A stretch of DNA of 64,000 nucleotides, from contig JAURFW010000008.1 in NCBI GenBank assembly GCA_030834125.1, positions 1 through 64,000 of the forward strand, written 5' to 3'. Numbering within the stretch: position 1 is the first letter of the stretch; each line of letters opens with the position of its first letter. A program made the translations under genes and the position numbers. Source of the DNA: Bacteroidota bacterium. Its GTDB lineage: Bacteria > Bacteroidota > Bacteroidia > NS11-12g > UBA955. Under the pieces are notes generated by a model that ran no database searches, had not been told where the DNA came from, and was given only the letters and a program-made list of their open reading frames with translations. This document shows, piece after piece, positions 1-9,503 of the stretch.

Positions 1-2921
1 AGACCTGCTATGGTGGTCATACTGGTTAAAAATATTGCTCTAAACCTAACATAACCCGCTTGATATACGGCATCTTTAAATTTATACCCCTCTTTCAGAA
101 AGCTATTCATTTTACCCACCAATACTAAGGAGTCGTTTACAATAATTCCAATTAAAGCAACCACCCCCAAGAAACTCAAAATACTCATTTGCTGCCCATG
201 AATAAAATGTCCCCATGCTACACCAATTAATGAGAATGGAACTAATAACAGCAAGATTATTATCGCTTGGGCAACACTTCTGAAAGTGAATGTTATTATT
301 GCCAATATGCTTATTAATACAAAAGGCAGAGCAAATTTTGAAGATGCTTGAGTTTTTGCAGCCTCACGATTTTGACCTTCAAAAAGTGGTGTTATACTCG
401 AATACTTAGCTAAAATGTTTGGAATAATGTTAGCCTTAATTTGACTTATAACAACCGGTGCACTCACCATTTTAGAACTTAATTCTGCCTCAATAGTTAT
501 TTGTTTTTCTCCATCTAAGTGATCAATATCCACAACCCCACGCGCAATTTTCATGGTTGCCAATTCCTTTAAAGGTATTAATTGTCCAGAAATGGATCTA
601 ATTCTCATGTCCTCCAATTGTTGAATGCTTGATCTCTGATTTTCATCATATCGTACCCAAACCTTGATCTCATCTTTACCACGTTGTAGCCGTTGTGCTT
701 CATAGCCGAAATAACCTCTCCTCACCTGTGCCATCAATTGTGCCTCCGTAAAACCCATTGAATATGCTTTATCAGTGAGTTGAATATCAATTTCTCTTCT
801 TCCCTGCTGAACACTCTCAACCACATCTTTTAATTCAGGAATTTCTTGCATTTCTTTTTTCAATTCATTTTTTGCAAGCTCCAATTCTACTGGATCGCTA
901 CCTAAAAAAGTAACTGACACTGGCTTACCAAATGCACTGGCCGTACCGTAGGTTAGTTTATCGGCATTTTCAATTGGCCCTACCTCATCCCGAAACATAC
1001 TTGAAAGTTCATCACTGCTATACTTTCTAAATTCGCTTCCAATTAATATAGCTTTAACTTCACCTTCATTAGTAGCTGGACCCACTTTGCGCTCTATATT
1101 AACAACAATATCCTTGCCATTTGGGTCTTCCTTTTTAATTCTATCATTTACTTTCCAAATTCCTCTCTCAATCTTTTCTAATTCCACATTAGTAAGGGAT
1201 TCATTTGTTCCCGGAGGAAGATTTAATACCACTGGTATTTCATTTCGCTCAAGATTTGGAAAAAATGTAAACTTTATATGCCCGCCTTTAATAGCACCAA
1301 TAGTGATAATGAATAAACCAACAGGAAATAAAAACGCAAATATTTTATGATCAAGACAGAATCTTAAAATTGGCGCATAAAACCTATCTCTCATTAAGTA
1401 CATAGCTTTATCTGTAAAGCGTTCTAGCCAACTTTTTGAAGTTTTATCTGTATTACGTAATGCTTTTGAATGCGCTAAATGGGCAGGCAAAATAATTAAT
1501 GCCTCTATCATTGAAACAAATAAAGTAGCAATGACTACAAACGATAGCTCACTGAAAAAATCACCTGCTCTTCCATCCACCAAGAAGAAAAAGCTAAAGG
1601 CAACCATTGTTGTTATAATAGCACTAAATACAGCTGGTAAAACTTCCATCGTACCATCGATTGCCGCCCTTATCGCACTTTTACCTTTTTCAAAATGATA
1701 GTAAATATTTTCTGAAATCACTATTCCATCATCTACTAAAATACCTATCACTACTATCATCCCAAAAAGTGAAATCACATTGATTGTAACGCCAGCCCAA
1801 AGTGCCAAAATAAACATCCCTAAAAATGATACGGGCAATCCCATTGCAACCCAAAAAGCAATTCGTATGTTTAAAAACATCGATAAAAGTAATAAAACGA
1901 GAATCACTCCAATAGCACCATTCTCAAATAACAATTGCTTACGTTCGTTGAGTGTTTCGCTCTGGTCCTTTATTAGTGTAGCTGTTAATTCTGGATTTCT
2001 TTTGGTAAATTCTGTAAAGTACTCATTTACATAAACCGCATTTTTAAGTAAATCCTCTCTATCGGTACTCTCAACTAGTACCTCTACTCCGGGCTTCCCG
2101 TTAATAAAAATCCTATTTGGGTCTTCAGCCCATTTATCAGTTACCGTTGCAATATCTTTTAATCTTACTAAGTTTCCGTTGGCTGCGGTTTTAATTACTA
2201 AACCTTCTACCTCTTTGGCGTAGTATCCTTTATTTCTACTTCGCACTAATAATTCTTCTTTGGAAGTTTTTACCGTACCACCGGTTATATCTATGTTTGA
2301 TGACCTTAATAATAAACCAGCTTCTTCGATAGTAAAGTTAAATCGTCTTAGCGCTTCGTCGTCAAAAGAAACTTCTATTTCCTCTTCTGGGAAACCCTGT
2401 AATTTTACTTTAGATATTCCTTCATGTTTCAACAAATCTTTTTCGACCTGACGCGCATAATCCTTCAATGCATGTAAGGAAATATTGTTGCCCGTAATTG
2501 CATAGTTAATTGTAAAAAAGGTGTTTTCTCTAAGAAAAACTATGGGTTTTTCTAGGTCGGTAGGGAAATTATTAATTCCATTAACTGCATTTTGAACATC
2601 GTCTAAGGCAGTGCTAGTATTATATCCTTTTTCTACCTCAACAGTTACTAAACCCGAATTTTCCTTGCTTTTAGAAGTAACTCGTTCAATCCCACTTACT
2701 CCTTGAAGCTTTTCTTCAATTATTCCAACCACACCCTCTTCAATTTCTTCTGGAGAAGCTCCTGGATACACTAATTGAACATTAATTATTCGACTCTCTA
2801 CTAAAGGAAAAAAGCTTGCTGTTAACTTTGTATAAGCGATAAATCCAAAAACAGTAATAATTGCCAGTAAAGTATTTACCGAAACAGGATACTTAATAAA
2901 ATAAGCTATGAGCTTTTTCAT
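1..2921 (-). CDS. RND-family efflux transporter permease (partial, C-terminus beyond window)
   Basis: Inner-membrane proton-driven pump of the AcrB/CzcA superfamily. About 973 residues are visible and the frame is open to the window edge, so roughly the last 60-80 residues of a typical ~1,040-residue pump are missing. The first membrane helix is at residues 10-30. A large periplasmic loop follows, then helices from about 333. The paired Asp of the proton relay is at 397-398 (ILVDDGIVISEN). The late-helix motif reads GIIVNDSLVLVGK, with Asn-Asp where AcrB has its lysine region, so the substrate class (drug, metal or other) cannot be read off. ATG at 2919-2921 lies one base after the stop of the fusion-protein gene, so the two are co-transcribed. 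No TolC gene is seen upstream; one may follow beyond the window. Confidence 0.93.
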   Translation of the reverse strand, partial: MKKLIAYFIKYPVSVNTLLAIITVFGFIAYTKLTASFFPLVESRIINVQLVYPGASPEEIEEGVVGIIEEKLQGVSGIERVTSKSKENSGLVTVEVEKGYNTSTALDDVQNAVNGINNFPTDLEKPIVFLRENTFFTINYAITGNNISLHALKDYARQVEKDLLKHEGISKVKLQGFPEEEIEVSFDDEALRRFNFTIEEAGLLLRSSNIDITGGTVKTSKEELLVRSRNKGYYAKEVEGLVIKTAANGNLVRLKDIATVTDKWAEDPNRIFINGKPGVEVLVESTDREDLLKNAVYVNEYFTEFTKRNPELTATLIKDQSETLNERKQLLFENGAIGVILVLLLLSMFLNIRIAFWVAMGLPVSFLGMFILALWAGVTINVISLFGMIVVIGILVDDGIVISENIYYHFEKGKSAIRAAIDGTMEVLPAVFSAIITTMVAFSFFFLVDGRAGDFFSELSFVVIATLFVSMIEALIILPAHLAHSKALRNTDKTSKSWLERFTDKAMYLMRDRFYAPILRFCLDHKIFAFLFPVGLFIITIGAIKGGHIKFTFFPNLERNEIPVVLNLPPGTNESLTNVELEKIERGIWKVNDRIKKEDPNGKDIVVNIERKVGPATNEGEVKAILIGSEFRKYSSDELSSMFRDEVGPIENADKLTYGTASAFGKPVSVTFLGSDPVELELAKNELKKEMQEIPELKDVVESVQQGRREIDIQLTDKAYSMGFTEAQLMAQVRRGYFGYEAQRLQRGKDEIKVWVRYDENQRSSIQQLEDMRIRSISGQLIPLKELATMKIARGVVDIDHLDGEKQITIEAELSSKMVSAPVVISQIKANIIPNILAKYSSITPLFEGQNREAAKTQASSKFALPFVLISILAIITFTFRSVAQAIIILLLLVPFSLIGVAWGHFIHGQQMSILSFLGVVALIGIIVNDSLVLVGKMNSFLKEGYKFKDAVYQAGYVRFRAIFLTSMTTIAG

Positions 2922-2922
2922 G

Positions 2923-4050
2923 TTACTTCTCGATTATCGAAGGTATTACTTTCATAGATTCAAAAGCACCCGAGATGTTATTTAAAGGAATCAAATCTCC
3001 ATCCTCAACACCAGAAATTAAAGCCATCTCTCCTTGCACTGAGTATAGCTTAACTGGCTTCTTAACTAAAGTAGAATCTGAATTTCGAACGATGAAAATT
3101 GTTCCATCCTCATTAATCATATCTCTCGAAATTAGGAAAGAATTATTAATCGAAGCACCGTTTATCCTTGTACGCAAAAATTGGCCTTCCCTAACTCTTT
3201 TATCCGATATACTCAAATATACACTAACCAATTGTGTACTGCCTTCAACTACCTCATTAATCCTGCTAATAGTACCCCAAACAACTTCACCAGCATCTGT
3301 ATATAATTGAATTTTTGAGGTCTTTTTTAAATATACCAATTCTTCTGGTGTAACCGATGTCTCTAGCTCATAGACTCCAGGTTGTACAAATGTTCCAATC
3401 TTTTGCCCCGCTCTCACTAATGCACCTGGTTCAATTAACGCCTCACTTAGAATCCCACTAAATGGTGTAATGATATTATATTTTGATAGTCGAACTTCTT
3501 GAGCTTGTATAGAGTAGTAACTATTAAGTATATTCCGAGATGCTAGAAACTGTTTTAATTTAGGATTATTAGAATTAGGTAAAACGGGAAGCTTTGTGTT
3601 AGGGCTCAATGCAGAAGCAAAATTCTTCCAATTATCTACCTCCTCCTTGTAATCAATTTGAATATCAGGGAGAGCCTGACTAATCAAACCGAGTAATGAA
3701 CTTTTCTGAGCTTTCAGTTGAACTGCAAGTTCTTCATCATTCATTTTCACTAAAACCTCACCACTATTAAAGGAGGTTCCCTCTCTATACGATTCATTTT
3801 GTAGAACGCCATTAACTTCAGCAAAAACATCAAACCTTCTGTATGCTCTTAACCGACCACTGGCCTCCACGCTAAATGTATTTACCCCTAATTCTAAGGG
3901 CTTTACACTAACAGTTTTTATTCTGAAGGATATTTTGGGCGGTTGCTTTTTTGTGGGATTGGAAAGTTGCTTAGACACTATCACACTTAAGATCACCACA
4001 AGAAGACCAAGTATAATTGATCTCACCAAGGTTTTTTTCCCTTTTAACAT
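2923..4050 (-). CDS. Periplasmic membrane fusion protein (HlyD/AcrA family) of RND pump
   Basis: Adaptor linking the RND pump to an outer-membrane channel. The 375-residue protein starts with an N-terminal membrane anchor (about residues 9-28). The first half of the lipoyl/barrel-sandwich domain is around 70-110 (EVNGVLQNESYREGTSFNSG). A short helical hairpin (about 110-190) follows, then the second lipoyl half (ITPFSGILSEALIEPGALV). Beta-barrel and membrane-proximal domains finish the protein. It is the first gene of the minus-strand pair with the permease and is divergent from the peroxiredoxin operon across a 211-bp spacer. The hairpin is short, as in many Bacteroidota fusion proteins. Substrate unknown. 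Confidence 0.92.
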   Translation of the reverse strand: MLKGKKTLVRSIILGLLVVILSVIVSKQLSNPTKKQPPKISFRIKTVSVKPLELGVNTFSVEASGRLRAYRRFDVFAEVNGVLQNESYREGTSFNSGEVLVKMNDEELAVQLKAQKSSLLGLISQALPDIQIDYKEEVDNWKNFASALSPNTKLPVLPNSNNPKLKQFLASRNILNSYYSIQAQEVRLSKYNIITPFSGILSEALIEPGALVRAGQKIGTFVQPGVYELETSVTPEELVYLKKTSKIQLYTDAGEVVWGTISRINEVVEGSTQLVSVYLSISDKRVREGQFLRTRINGASINNSFLISRDMINEDGTIFIVRNSDSTLVKKPVKLYSVQGEMALISGVEDGDLIPLNNISGAFESMKVIPSIIEK

Positions 4051-4227
4051 GATTTTTTAATTGAAAAGCGAATTTAACTCGCGTTGGATGTTTTAGGTTA
4101 AAAATTTGACAAAAAATCAATTTAGAGCCACTAAATTAGGAGTAATTATTATTTATAAAATAAATCAACATTGAAATAATTAACATTTTATTTATCAGAA
4201 AAGGTCTCATTTTAGCTTGTATTAAGT

Positions 4228-4235
4228 TAATTTTG
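4228..4235 (+). promoter_or_regulatory. Candidate -7 box of the peroxiredoxin operon
   Basis: TAATTTTG is a full match to the Bacteroidota -7 consensus TAnnTTTG. It ends 26 bases before the ATG of the peroxiredoxin gene. No clear TTTG -33 box sits at the expected spacing. Confidence 0.4.
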
Positions 4236-4261
4236 CTTCAATAAAAACATCATAAAAAATT

Positions 4262-4900
4262 ATGTCATTCGTAGGAAAAAAATTCCCAAACATTACCGTC
4301 CCAGCAATTTCAGAAATGGGCGATGAATTACAAATCAACGTATTTGAAGAAGCTACAAAGAACAAAAAGAAAGTAATCTTATTTTGGTATCCTAAAGACT
4401 TCACTTTTGTTTGTCCAACTGAATTGCATGCATTTCAAGAAGCTTTGCCAGAATTTGAGAAAAGAAATACTATAGTTATTGGTGCTTCCTGTGATACAAA
4501 CGAAGTGCACTTTGCTTGGCTAAATACCTCCAAAGATAATGGGGGTATTGAAGGTGTTTCTTATCCCATTTTAGCAGATACTACAAGAAACCTTTCTAGC
4601 GTTTTAGGAATCTTAGATATTGATAGCTCTGAATACAATGAGGAATTTGAAACATATTTATACAATGGTTCAAATGTAACTTACCGTGCAACATATCTAA
4701 TCGATGAGCAAGGAACTGTGTTTCATGAAAGTGTAAATCACATGCCATTAGGTAGAAACGTAAATGAATACCTTCGATTAATCGACGCATTCACCCACGT
4801 CCAAGAAAAAGGTGAGGTTTGTCCTGCAAACTGGGAAGAAGGAAAAGATGCAATGAATGCTACTAGAGATGGAGTTGCTGATTACTTAAAATCACACTAA
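4262..4900 (+). CDS. 2-Cys peroxiredoxin (AhpC/Prx1 type)
   Basis: Reduces hydrogen peroxide and organic peroxides in the cytoplasm with a thiol donor. The peroxidatic Cys51 sits in the signature FTFVCPTE. The resolving Cys187 is in GEVCPANW, so this is a typical two-cysteine enzyme. There is a roughly 12-residue insertion (about 121-138) before the YRATYLID strand compared with AhpC of other phyla; I recall this from flavobacterial homologues. It is the first gene of a three-gene operon with a thioredoxin 12 bases downstream, which is the obvious candidate reductant, and DUF6952. Confidence 0.95.
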   Translation: MSFVGKKFPNITVPAISEMGDELQINVFEEATKNKKKVILFWYPKDFTFVCPTELHAFQEALPEFEKRNTIVIGASCDTNEVHFAWLNTSKDNGGIEGVSYPILADTTRNLSSVLGILDIDSSEYNEEFETYLYNGSNVTYRATYLIDEQGTVFHESVNHMPLGRNVNEYLRLIDAFTHVQEKGEVCPANWEEGKDAMNATRDGVADYLKSH

Positions 4901-4912
4901 AATATTCAAATT

Positions 4913-5221
4913 ATGTTCCTAGAACTTGAAACGGATACTCTATCTGAAGTAATTCAAAACAACCCAAAAGTGATGGTTCAATTTTCCGCATCGTGGTGCG
5001 GAAACTGCAGAATCATGAAGCCCAAATTTAAAAAAATGGCTTCTGAAAACGAGGATATAACATTTGTAGTGATTGATGCTGAAAAAAATCCAGAATCAAG
5101 AAAACTGGCAAGTGTTACAAATCTCCCAACATTTGCCGCATTTAACGGAGGTTCTTTAGTGGAACAAACGCAAACAAATAAGGCAGATGTTTTGGCAGAA
5201 TTGGTATCTAAAATCGCTTAG
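4913..5221 (+). CDS. Thioredoxin-family protein with CGNC active site
   Basis: Small 102-residue cytoplasmic thioredoxin fold without signal peptide. The active site is Cys29-Gly-Asn-Cys32 (ASWCGNCR) in place of the canonical CGPC. The cis-proline loop is present (TNLPTFAAF). Replacing the proline normally changes redox potential, so this is probably a dedicated partner rather than the general thioredoxin. The position between the peroxiredoxin (12-base gap) and DUF6952 (2-base gap) suggests it reduces that peroxiredoxin; this is inference from context. Confidence 0.9.
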   Translation: MFLELETDTLSEVIQNNPKVMVQFSASWCGNCRIMKPKFKKMASENEDITFVVIDAEKNPESRKLASVTNLPTFAAFNGGSLVEQTQTNKADVLAELVSKIA

Positions 5222-5223
5222 TT

Positions 5224-5481
5224 ATGAAAATCCCAGTTATTAAACATCTAACTGAATTCATTGAACAAAAAGATGCAGATTTCATTGAAGAAACTATAGA
5301 GGTACTAGAGTCGCTTACGGAATTACCAACATTAAAAGATGAAGAGTTAGATGTAATTGGAGAATTAATCTCTAACCTTTACGGTGCTCTTGAAGTTCAA
5401 AAATCCATTCAAAATGGTGAATCAAAAAAAGATGCACTTAATGGATTCATGAAACGCGTACTAGGTTCAATTGACAAGTAA
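5224..5481 (+). CDS. DUF6952 family small protein
   Basis: 85-residue acidic, probably all-helical protein without signal peptide, membrane segment or cysteine. I recognise it as the DUF6952 family, which in Bacteroidota typically follows a peroxiredoxin/thioredoxin pair, as here. Function is unknown. The conserved neighbourhood suggests an accessory role in peroxide defence or in regulating the redox pair. Visible landmarks are an N-terminal KIPVIKHLTEFIE helix and the ending FMKRVLGSIDK. Confidence 0.85.
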   Translation: MKIPVIKHLTEFIEQKDADFIEETIEVLESLTELPTLKDEELDVIGELISNLYGALEVQKSIQNGESKKDALNGFMKRVLGSIDK

Positions 5482-5500
5482 TTTGGAACTAAACTTAGAT

Positions 5501-5535
5501 AAAAAGAGGGATTAAAACCTCGCTTTTTTTATTTT
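5501..5535 (+). terminator. Weak intrinsic terminator after the peroxiredoxin operon
   Basis: GAGG and CCTC form a short stem around an ATTAAAA-type loop, flanked by A5 upstream and T7 downstream. It lies 20 bases after the DUF6952 stop. The GC stem is only four pairs, so it is plausible but weak. Confidence 0.45.
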
Positions 5536-5604
5536 TCGAACTTTTTGTTTTACCAATTGTTTATTCTAAGTGTTGATTTGACACTTTTTTTTTTAATTAA
5601 TATC

Positions 5605-6963
5605 ATGACCAACATTACAGCCGGAATTGAATCTTTTGGAATTTATATACCTCAAAATTTTGTGGATATTGAGGAATTAGCAATTGCCAGAAAAATAGAA
5701 CCAAATAAGCTCACCAAAGGATTAGGCCTTAAAAAAATGTCTATTCCTAGTTCATTTGAAACAACTCATTTCATGGCAAAAGAGGCTATTTTAGATTTAA
5801 TTGAAAATCATCAAAACACTTGGGATTGGTCAGAAATTGACAGAATTTATCTAGGAACTGAAAGTGCCGTGGACTTCGCAAAACCTACTATTACTTTCAT
5901 ACAAAATGACCTTGAAATTAAATATAATACTAGCCTAGAACATGTAGATTTTCTAGATATGACATTCGCTTGTATTGGTGCTATAGATGCACTTCACATT
6001 TGCCTAGATTATGTAAGATTGAGACCCAAAAAAAAATGTCTAGTAATCGCATCAGACATTGCTAAATACGACTTAAATTCAGGTGGTGAATATACACAAG
6101 GGGGCGGCGCTGTAGCATTATTAATTTCAGCAGAGAATTCAATAATCACATTTGACAATAATGTAGGCACAAGTACTCAGTCAGCTTTTGATTTCTACAA
6201 ACCAATACAAACATTCAATAAAGAAAAATTAGCCCAAGCGTTATTGCAAAGCAATGGCGTGAATAAGTTAAAAAAATATCCGAGCAAAACGAATAAAGAA
6301 AAATCATATTTAGAGGGTTTAATTTCGAGTTTTTGGGACTTACCAGAAGAAACAATTTCAATACACAGAAAAGCGCCAGTTTATGATGGCAAATATTCGA
6401 ATGAATGTTACATCAATAGAATTGAAAGTGCCTTAAATATGTTTAGCAAAGTGAGTCAATTAAATATTGAAACGACGGATTCTTGGATTTTCCATTTGCC
6501 CTATGCATACCAAGGCAGGAGATCTGCTGTTAATATGTGGGTCAAATATTTTGCCGAAGACAACCGGGATATTCAAGATAAACTGGGCTACATATGGAAA
6601 GAAAAGCCTGAAAAAAGAGATTCAGAAGATTATAACAATTGGATAAAATCAATTTCAAAATCCAGTCCGTACATCGAATTTGTTCAAAAACATATTGCAC
6701 CTTCAGAAAAAATGTCTTCTGAGATAGGTAATATGTACACTGCATCTATATTTATGGCAATGTTAAGTGCAATTGCTTTTTCTCAAAACAATTTGCAAAA
6801 TCTAATGTTTTTAGCCTATGGTTCAGGTTCTAAGTCTAAAGTTTTTCATGGCAAAATCACTAAACGTATGTCGTCGGAATTAATTAAAAACAGACTTTTA
6901 GAAGGCATTAAAGATAGACAACGAATTTCTGTAGAAGAATACGAAAAACAACATTCGTTATAA
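5605..6963 (+). CDS. Hydroxymethylglutaryl-CoA synthase family protein
   Basis: Thiolase-fold enzyme expected to condense acetyl-CoA and acetoacetyl-CoA to HMG-CoA in the mevalonate route to isoprenoids. 452 residues from ATG at 5605. The frame extends upstream to a TTG at 5545, but that extension is hydrophobic, non-conserved and lies in the promoter region. The catalytic triad can be placed: Glu86 (LGTES), acyl-enzyme Cys123 (FACIGA) and His297 (IFHLPY). The C-terminal glycine loop YGSGSKSK is present. It is longer than the ~390-residue bacterial enzymes of Gram-positives. It stands alone; no other mevalonate gene is adjacent, but a UbiA-type prenyltransferase that would use the product is at 53117. 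Confidence 0.88.
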   Translation: MTNITAGIESFGIYIPQNFVDIEELAIARKIEPNKLTKGLGLKKMSIPSSFETTHFMAKEAILDLIENHQNTWDWSEIDRIYLGTESAVDFAKPTITFIQNDLEIKYNTSLEHVDFLDMTFACIGAIDALHICLDYVRLRPKKKCLVIASDIAKYDLNSGGEYTQGGGAVALLISAENSIITFDNNVGTSTQSAFDFYKPIQTFNKEKLAQALLQSNGVNKLKKYPSKTNKEKSYLEGLISSFWDLPEETISIHRKAPVYDGKYSNECYINRIESALNMFSKVSQLNIETTDSWIFHLPYAYQGRRSAVNMWVKYFAEDNRDIQDKLGYIWKEKPEKRDSEDYNNWIKSISKSSPYIEFVQKHIAPSEKMSSEIGNMYTASIFMAMLSAIAFSQNNLQNLMFLAYGSGSKSKVFHGKITKRMSSELIKNRLLEGIKDRQRISVEEYEKQHSL

Positions 6964-6992
6964 TTTAGAATTTCTCTTATTAATAAAATACG

Positions 6993-7000
6993 CACTTTTG
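6993..7000 (+). promoter_or_regulatory. Candidate -7 box of phnA, three bases before the start
   Basis: CACTTTTG matches TAnnTTTG at 5 of the 6 fixed positions (first T replaced). It ends three bases before the ATG at 7004, which predicts a leaderless mRNA. Confidence 0.35.
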
Positions 7001-7003
7001 CAT

Positions 7004-7345
7004 ATGGAAGAAAATTTTCCTTGCCCCAAATGCAACTGTGCGTATACTTACCCTATGGATCACCTATGGATTTGTCCAGAATGCGCTCATGAATGGAATC
7101 CTGAAGAAAAAAACCAAGACTCTGATACTCTACTTGTAAAAGATTCAAATGGAACACAATTAGTTGATGGCGATACGGTAATAGTAATCAAAGATTTACC
7201 AGTAAAAGGAGCTTCTAAACCAATTAAAATGGGAACTAAAGTCCCAAATATCCGATTGGTAGAAGGCGATCATAATATTGATTGCAAAGTTCCTGGATTT
7301 GGATCAATGGGCTTAAAATCTGAATTTGTAAAGAAGGCCAACTAA
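7004..7345 (+). CDS. phnA: PhnA/YjdM family zinc-ribbon protein
   Basis: 113-residue cytoplasmic protein. An N-terminal zinc ribbon with two Cys pairs (CPKC about residues 7-10 and CPEC about 24-27) is followed by the compact beta domain of PhnA ([36 protein letters not shown]). Despite its historic name in phosphonate metabolism, the family has no established role in phosphonate use. I take ATG at 7004; a TTG two codons upstream overlaps the candidate promoter. The stop overlaps the convergent rmuC stop by four bases (CTAA). Confidence 0.9.
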   Translation: MEENFPCPKCNCAYTYPMDHLWICPECAHEWNPEEKNQDSDTLLVKDSNGTQLVDGDTVIVIKDLPVKGASKPIKMGTKVPNIRLVEGDHNIDCKVPGFGSMGLKSEFVKKAN

Positions 7346-8646
7346 TCTTCTGATCCGTCTAATTCCAACAACTCACTTCCACCTTCAATAAAGTCTTCCG
7401 AAACTCCTTGTGGAAGTCCCTCAATATTTTTCAGCTTAGAAATCATCATACGAGTTCTAGTTCCCACAAGTGTGTCTATTTCTTTATTGGCTTCATTTAA
7501 TTTCTTTTGAGCTTTTTCTAGCACCCCACCAAACTTGGTAAATTCAGTTTTTACTGCTCCCAATACTTTCCATACCTCTGAACTTCGTTTTTGAATAGCT
7601 AATGTCCTAAACCCAATTGCAAAACTGTTTAACATAGCTGCTAATGTGGTTGGTCCAGTAATAATAATTTTATAACTGGATTGAATATCTGTTATTAATC
7701 CAGGTTCACGAACAACTTCCGCGTATAGACCTTCCGTAGGTAAGAACATCACAGCAATGTCCGTTGTATTCGGTGGGTCGATGTATTTATTATGAATATC
7801 TTTGGCGAATTTTTTTACTGAATTATAAAGTGCCTTTCTTGCTGCCTCAAGACCAGCAGCATCATTTTCCTCAGCGGCATTTTGCAATCTTAAATAATCA
7901 TCTTGAGGGAATTTTGCATCTAAAGGAAGATATACCTCTTCACCTTCATCGTTGCCTGGTAATTTAATTGCAAATTCTACCAAGTCGTTACTCCCCTTTT
8001 TGGTTTTAACATTCTGATCGTATTGTTCAGGTGCTAAGATCTGTTCTAAAATATTGCCCAATTGATATTCGCCATATACGCCTCTAGTTTTTACATTAGA
8101 TAAAACCTTTTTTAAATCACCAACACCAATAGCCAAAGTTTGCATTTCACCTAACCCCTTTTGCACCGCCTCTAAACGTTCACTAACCAATTTAAAAGAT
8201 TGACCTAGTCGCTCCTCTAAAGTTTTATGCAACTTCTCATCTACTGTCTCGCGCATTTTATCCAACTTTAACTCTGTAGTTTTTACTAGTTCGTCTTGCT
8301 TTTGGGACATAGAATCAAACTTCTTACCTTGTGATTCAGTAAAGTCCTTGAGTGAGTTACTTAATTCTGCTCTATTATCTTTGGCATTTTGATTCAAGCG
8401 CTCTAATAATTTATCTAAACGATCCTCTATTGTTTTCGACAACCTTACTAAATTAGAGTTCAACTCTTCACGATTTATTTTCAAAGATTCATTTAATTCT
8501 GACCTATTTTCTCGCATTTCAACCCGAATTAACTCTTTGATTAATTCATTTTCATGAGAACCTTTTTTTGTACTTTTCCTTCCAACAATAAAAGCGATAC
8601 TTAATATCAATAAAAGGACGCTCAAAATGATTTCAATATTCGTCAT
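7342..8646 (-). CDS. rmuC: DNA recombination protein RmuC
   Basis: 434 residues. An N-terminal membrane helix (about 4-22) is followed by a long charged coiled coil (about 30-165) and the RmuC nuclease-like domain (about 170-400: [47 protein letters not shown]). E. coli RmuC limits recombination at inverted repeats and has been linked to phage and mobile-element control. The core resembles restriction-endonuclease folds, and the D-A-K motif (LDAKFP) is visible. It is monocistronic and convergent with phnA. Confidence 0.93.
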   Translation of the reverse strand: MTNIEIILSVLLLILSIAFIVGRKSTKKGSHENELIKELIRVEMRENRSELNESLKINREELNSNLVRLSKTIEDRLDKLLERLNQNAKDNRAELSNSLKDFTESQGKKFDSMSQKQDELVKTTELKLDKMRETVDEKLHKTLEERLGQSFKLVSERLEAVQKGLGEMQTLAIGVGDLKKVLSNVKTRGVYGEYQLGNILEQILAPEQYDQNVKTKKGSNDLVEFAIKLPGNDEGEEVYLPLDAKFPQDDYLRLQNAAEENDAAGLEAARKALYNSVKKFAKDIHNKYIDPPNTTDIAVMFLPTEGLYAEVVREPGLITDIQSSYKIIITGPTTLAAMLNSFAIGFRTLAIQKRSSEVWKVLGAVKTEFTKFGGVLEKAQKKLNEANKEIDTLVGTRTRMMISKLKNIEGLPQGVSEDFIEGGSELLELDGSED

Positions 8647-8769
8647 AGGTTTTAATTTGTTCTTTTTACTTTGCTTTCTAAGATAAGCAAAATCCTTTAA
8701 AAAAGAGAGATTTTTCTCCAGATTTAACTGATATAAATTATATTAAATAATTTATTACGTAATAGCAAT

Positions 8770-8964
8770 GTGTTTCAAGGCAATCCTGACAGAATGGTAA
8801 ATTGGGAGTATGTAAGATGGAATTTCACGGCTCAAACCACGTATGTCATCTCCACCTATTTTCAATTATCACTGAACTATTATTATTACAAATACGAAAA
8901 GGAGTTATTATTACTAGCACCTGTATATAAAGATTATTTTATTCGATTAGGGGTAATGCTTTAA
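8770..8964 (+). pseudogene. Possible remnant of an outer-membrane beta-barrel C-terminus
   Basis: A 64-codon frame opens at GTG. Its second half has alternating aromatic and polar residues (YVISTYFQLSLNYYYYKYE) and ends YKDYFIRLGVML, which resembles the last strands of an outer-membrane barrel. The frame has no signal peptide and runs upstream only about 11 codons to a stop. It could be a decayed gene fragment or chance. Function cannot be assigned. Confidence 0.25.
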
Positions 8965-8972
8965 GTCTAAAA

Positions 8973-9016
8973 TTGAGGATTAAATTCTTATTAGTTGAGG
9001 ATTAAATTCTTATTAG
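8973..9016. repeat. Perfect tandem duplication of a 22-bp unit
   Basis: The 22-base unit beginning TTGAGGATTAAATTC and ending TTATTAG occurs at 8973-8994 and again, unchanged, at 8995-9016. It sits just after the stop of the remnant frame and 66 bases upstream of the TerB-like gene. A repeat this exact is a likely recent slippage product and a potential site of length variation. Confidence 0.95.
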
Positions 9017-9082
9017 GTTACAGAATTAAATTTTGGTTTTTATTCAAATACATGTAATTTTATTTTTTTAAAAAATTAGATC

Positions 9083-9484
9083 ATGACACAACAAAGCCAA
9101 ACTGATTACAAAGAATTATTACGCATCCCCTTTGTTTTGCTTTATTCAGCCCAGTCCTATGACATGGCAGATGAAGGAGAAGCAAAACTTATTCCTTCCT
9201 TCAAATCATATATTGAGGCAAAAACAAATGTTGAAGTAAATGAAAAACAACTTATTCAAACTCTTAGTGATCTTCACCAGGAATACAACTATTATTCACC
9301 AGAAGAAGTATATGATACACTATCAAAATCCTTCTTTTCACTAGAAAATTCTAAGAAAACTGAATTATTGAAATTAACCTATGGCATTATCATAGCCGAC
9401 GGAAAAATCACTAGAAATGAAGTACAATTTCTTGCTGAAATAATTAAAGAAGCTAAGATCGATCTAGTCGACATAATTAAATAA
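9083..9484 (+). CDS. TerB-like (tellurite-resistance-B fold) helical protein
   Basis: 133-residue all-helical cytoplasmic protein. The second half carries the TerB-type signature of a helix followed by a loop ADGKITRNEVQFLAEI (about residues 109-124), the acidic metal-binding-like loop of the TerB/DjlA superfamily. No signal peptide or membrane segment. It is the first gene of a three-gene operon, with the ion-channel homologue 19 bases downstream. Assignment to the fold is by motif only. A role in ion or membrane stress response is inference. Confidence 0.65.
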   Translation: MTQQSQTDYKELLRIPFVLLYSAQSYDMADEGEAKLIPSFKSYIEAKTNVEVNEKQLIQTLSDLHQEYNYYSPEEVYDTLSKSFFSLENSKKTELLKLTYGIIIADGKITRNEVQFLAEIIKEAKIDLVDIIK

Positions 9485-9503
9485 AATACTCTCGGGACTT
9501 CGA

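Larger units (their letters stand above)
8647..9082. other. Gene-poor gap with a possible outer-membrane-protein remnant and a tandem repeat
   Basis: The 436-bp space between rmuC and the TerB-like gene holds no convincing intact gene. It contains the rmuC upstream region, a 64-codon frame described separately, a perfect 22-bp tandem duplication, and a T/A-rich stretch before the TerB-like gene that must hold its promoter, although no full TAnnTTTG box is evident. Confidence 0.6.

Noticed and set aside
5545..5604. TTG-initiated extension of the HMG-CoA synthase
   Set aside because: Hydrophobic low-complexity extension over the promoter region; the conserved domain begins right at the ATG at 5605.
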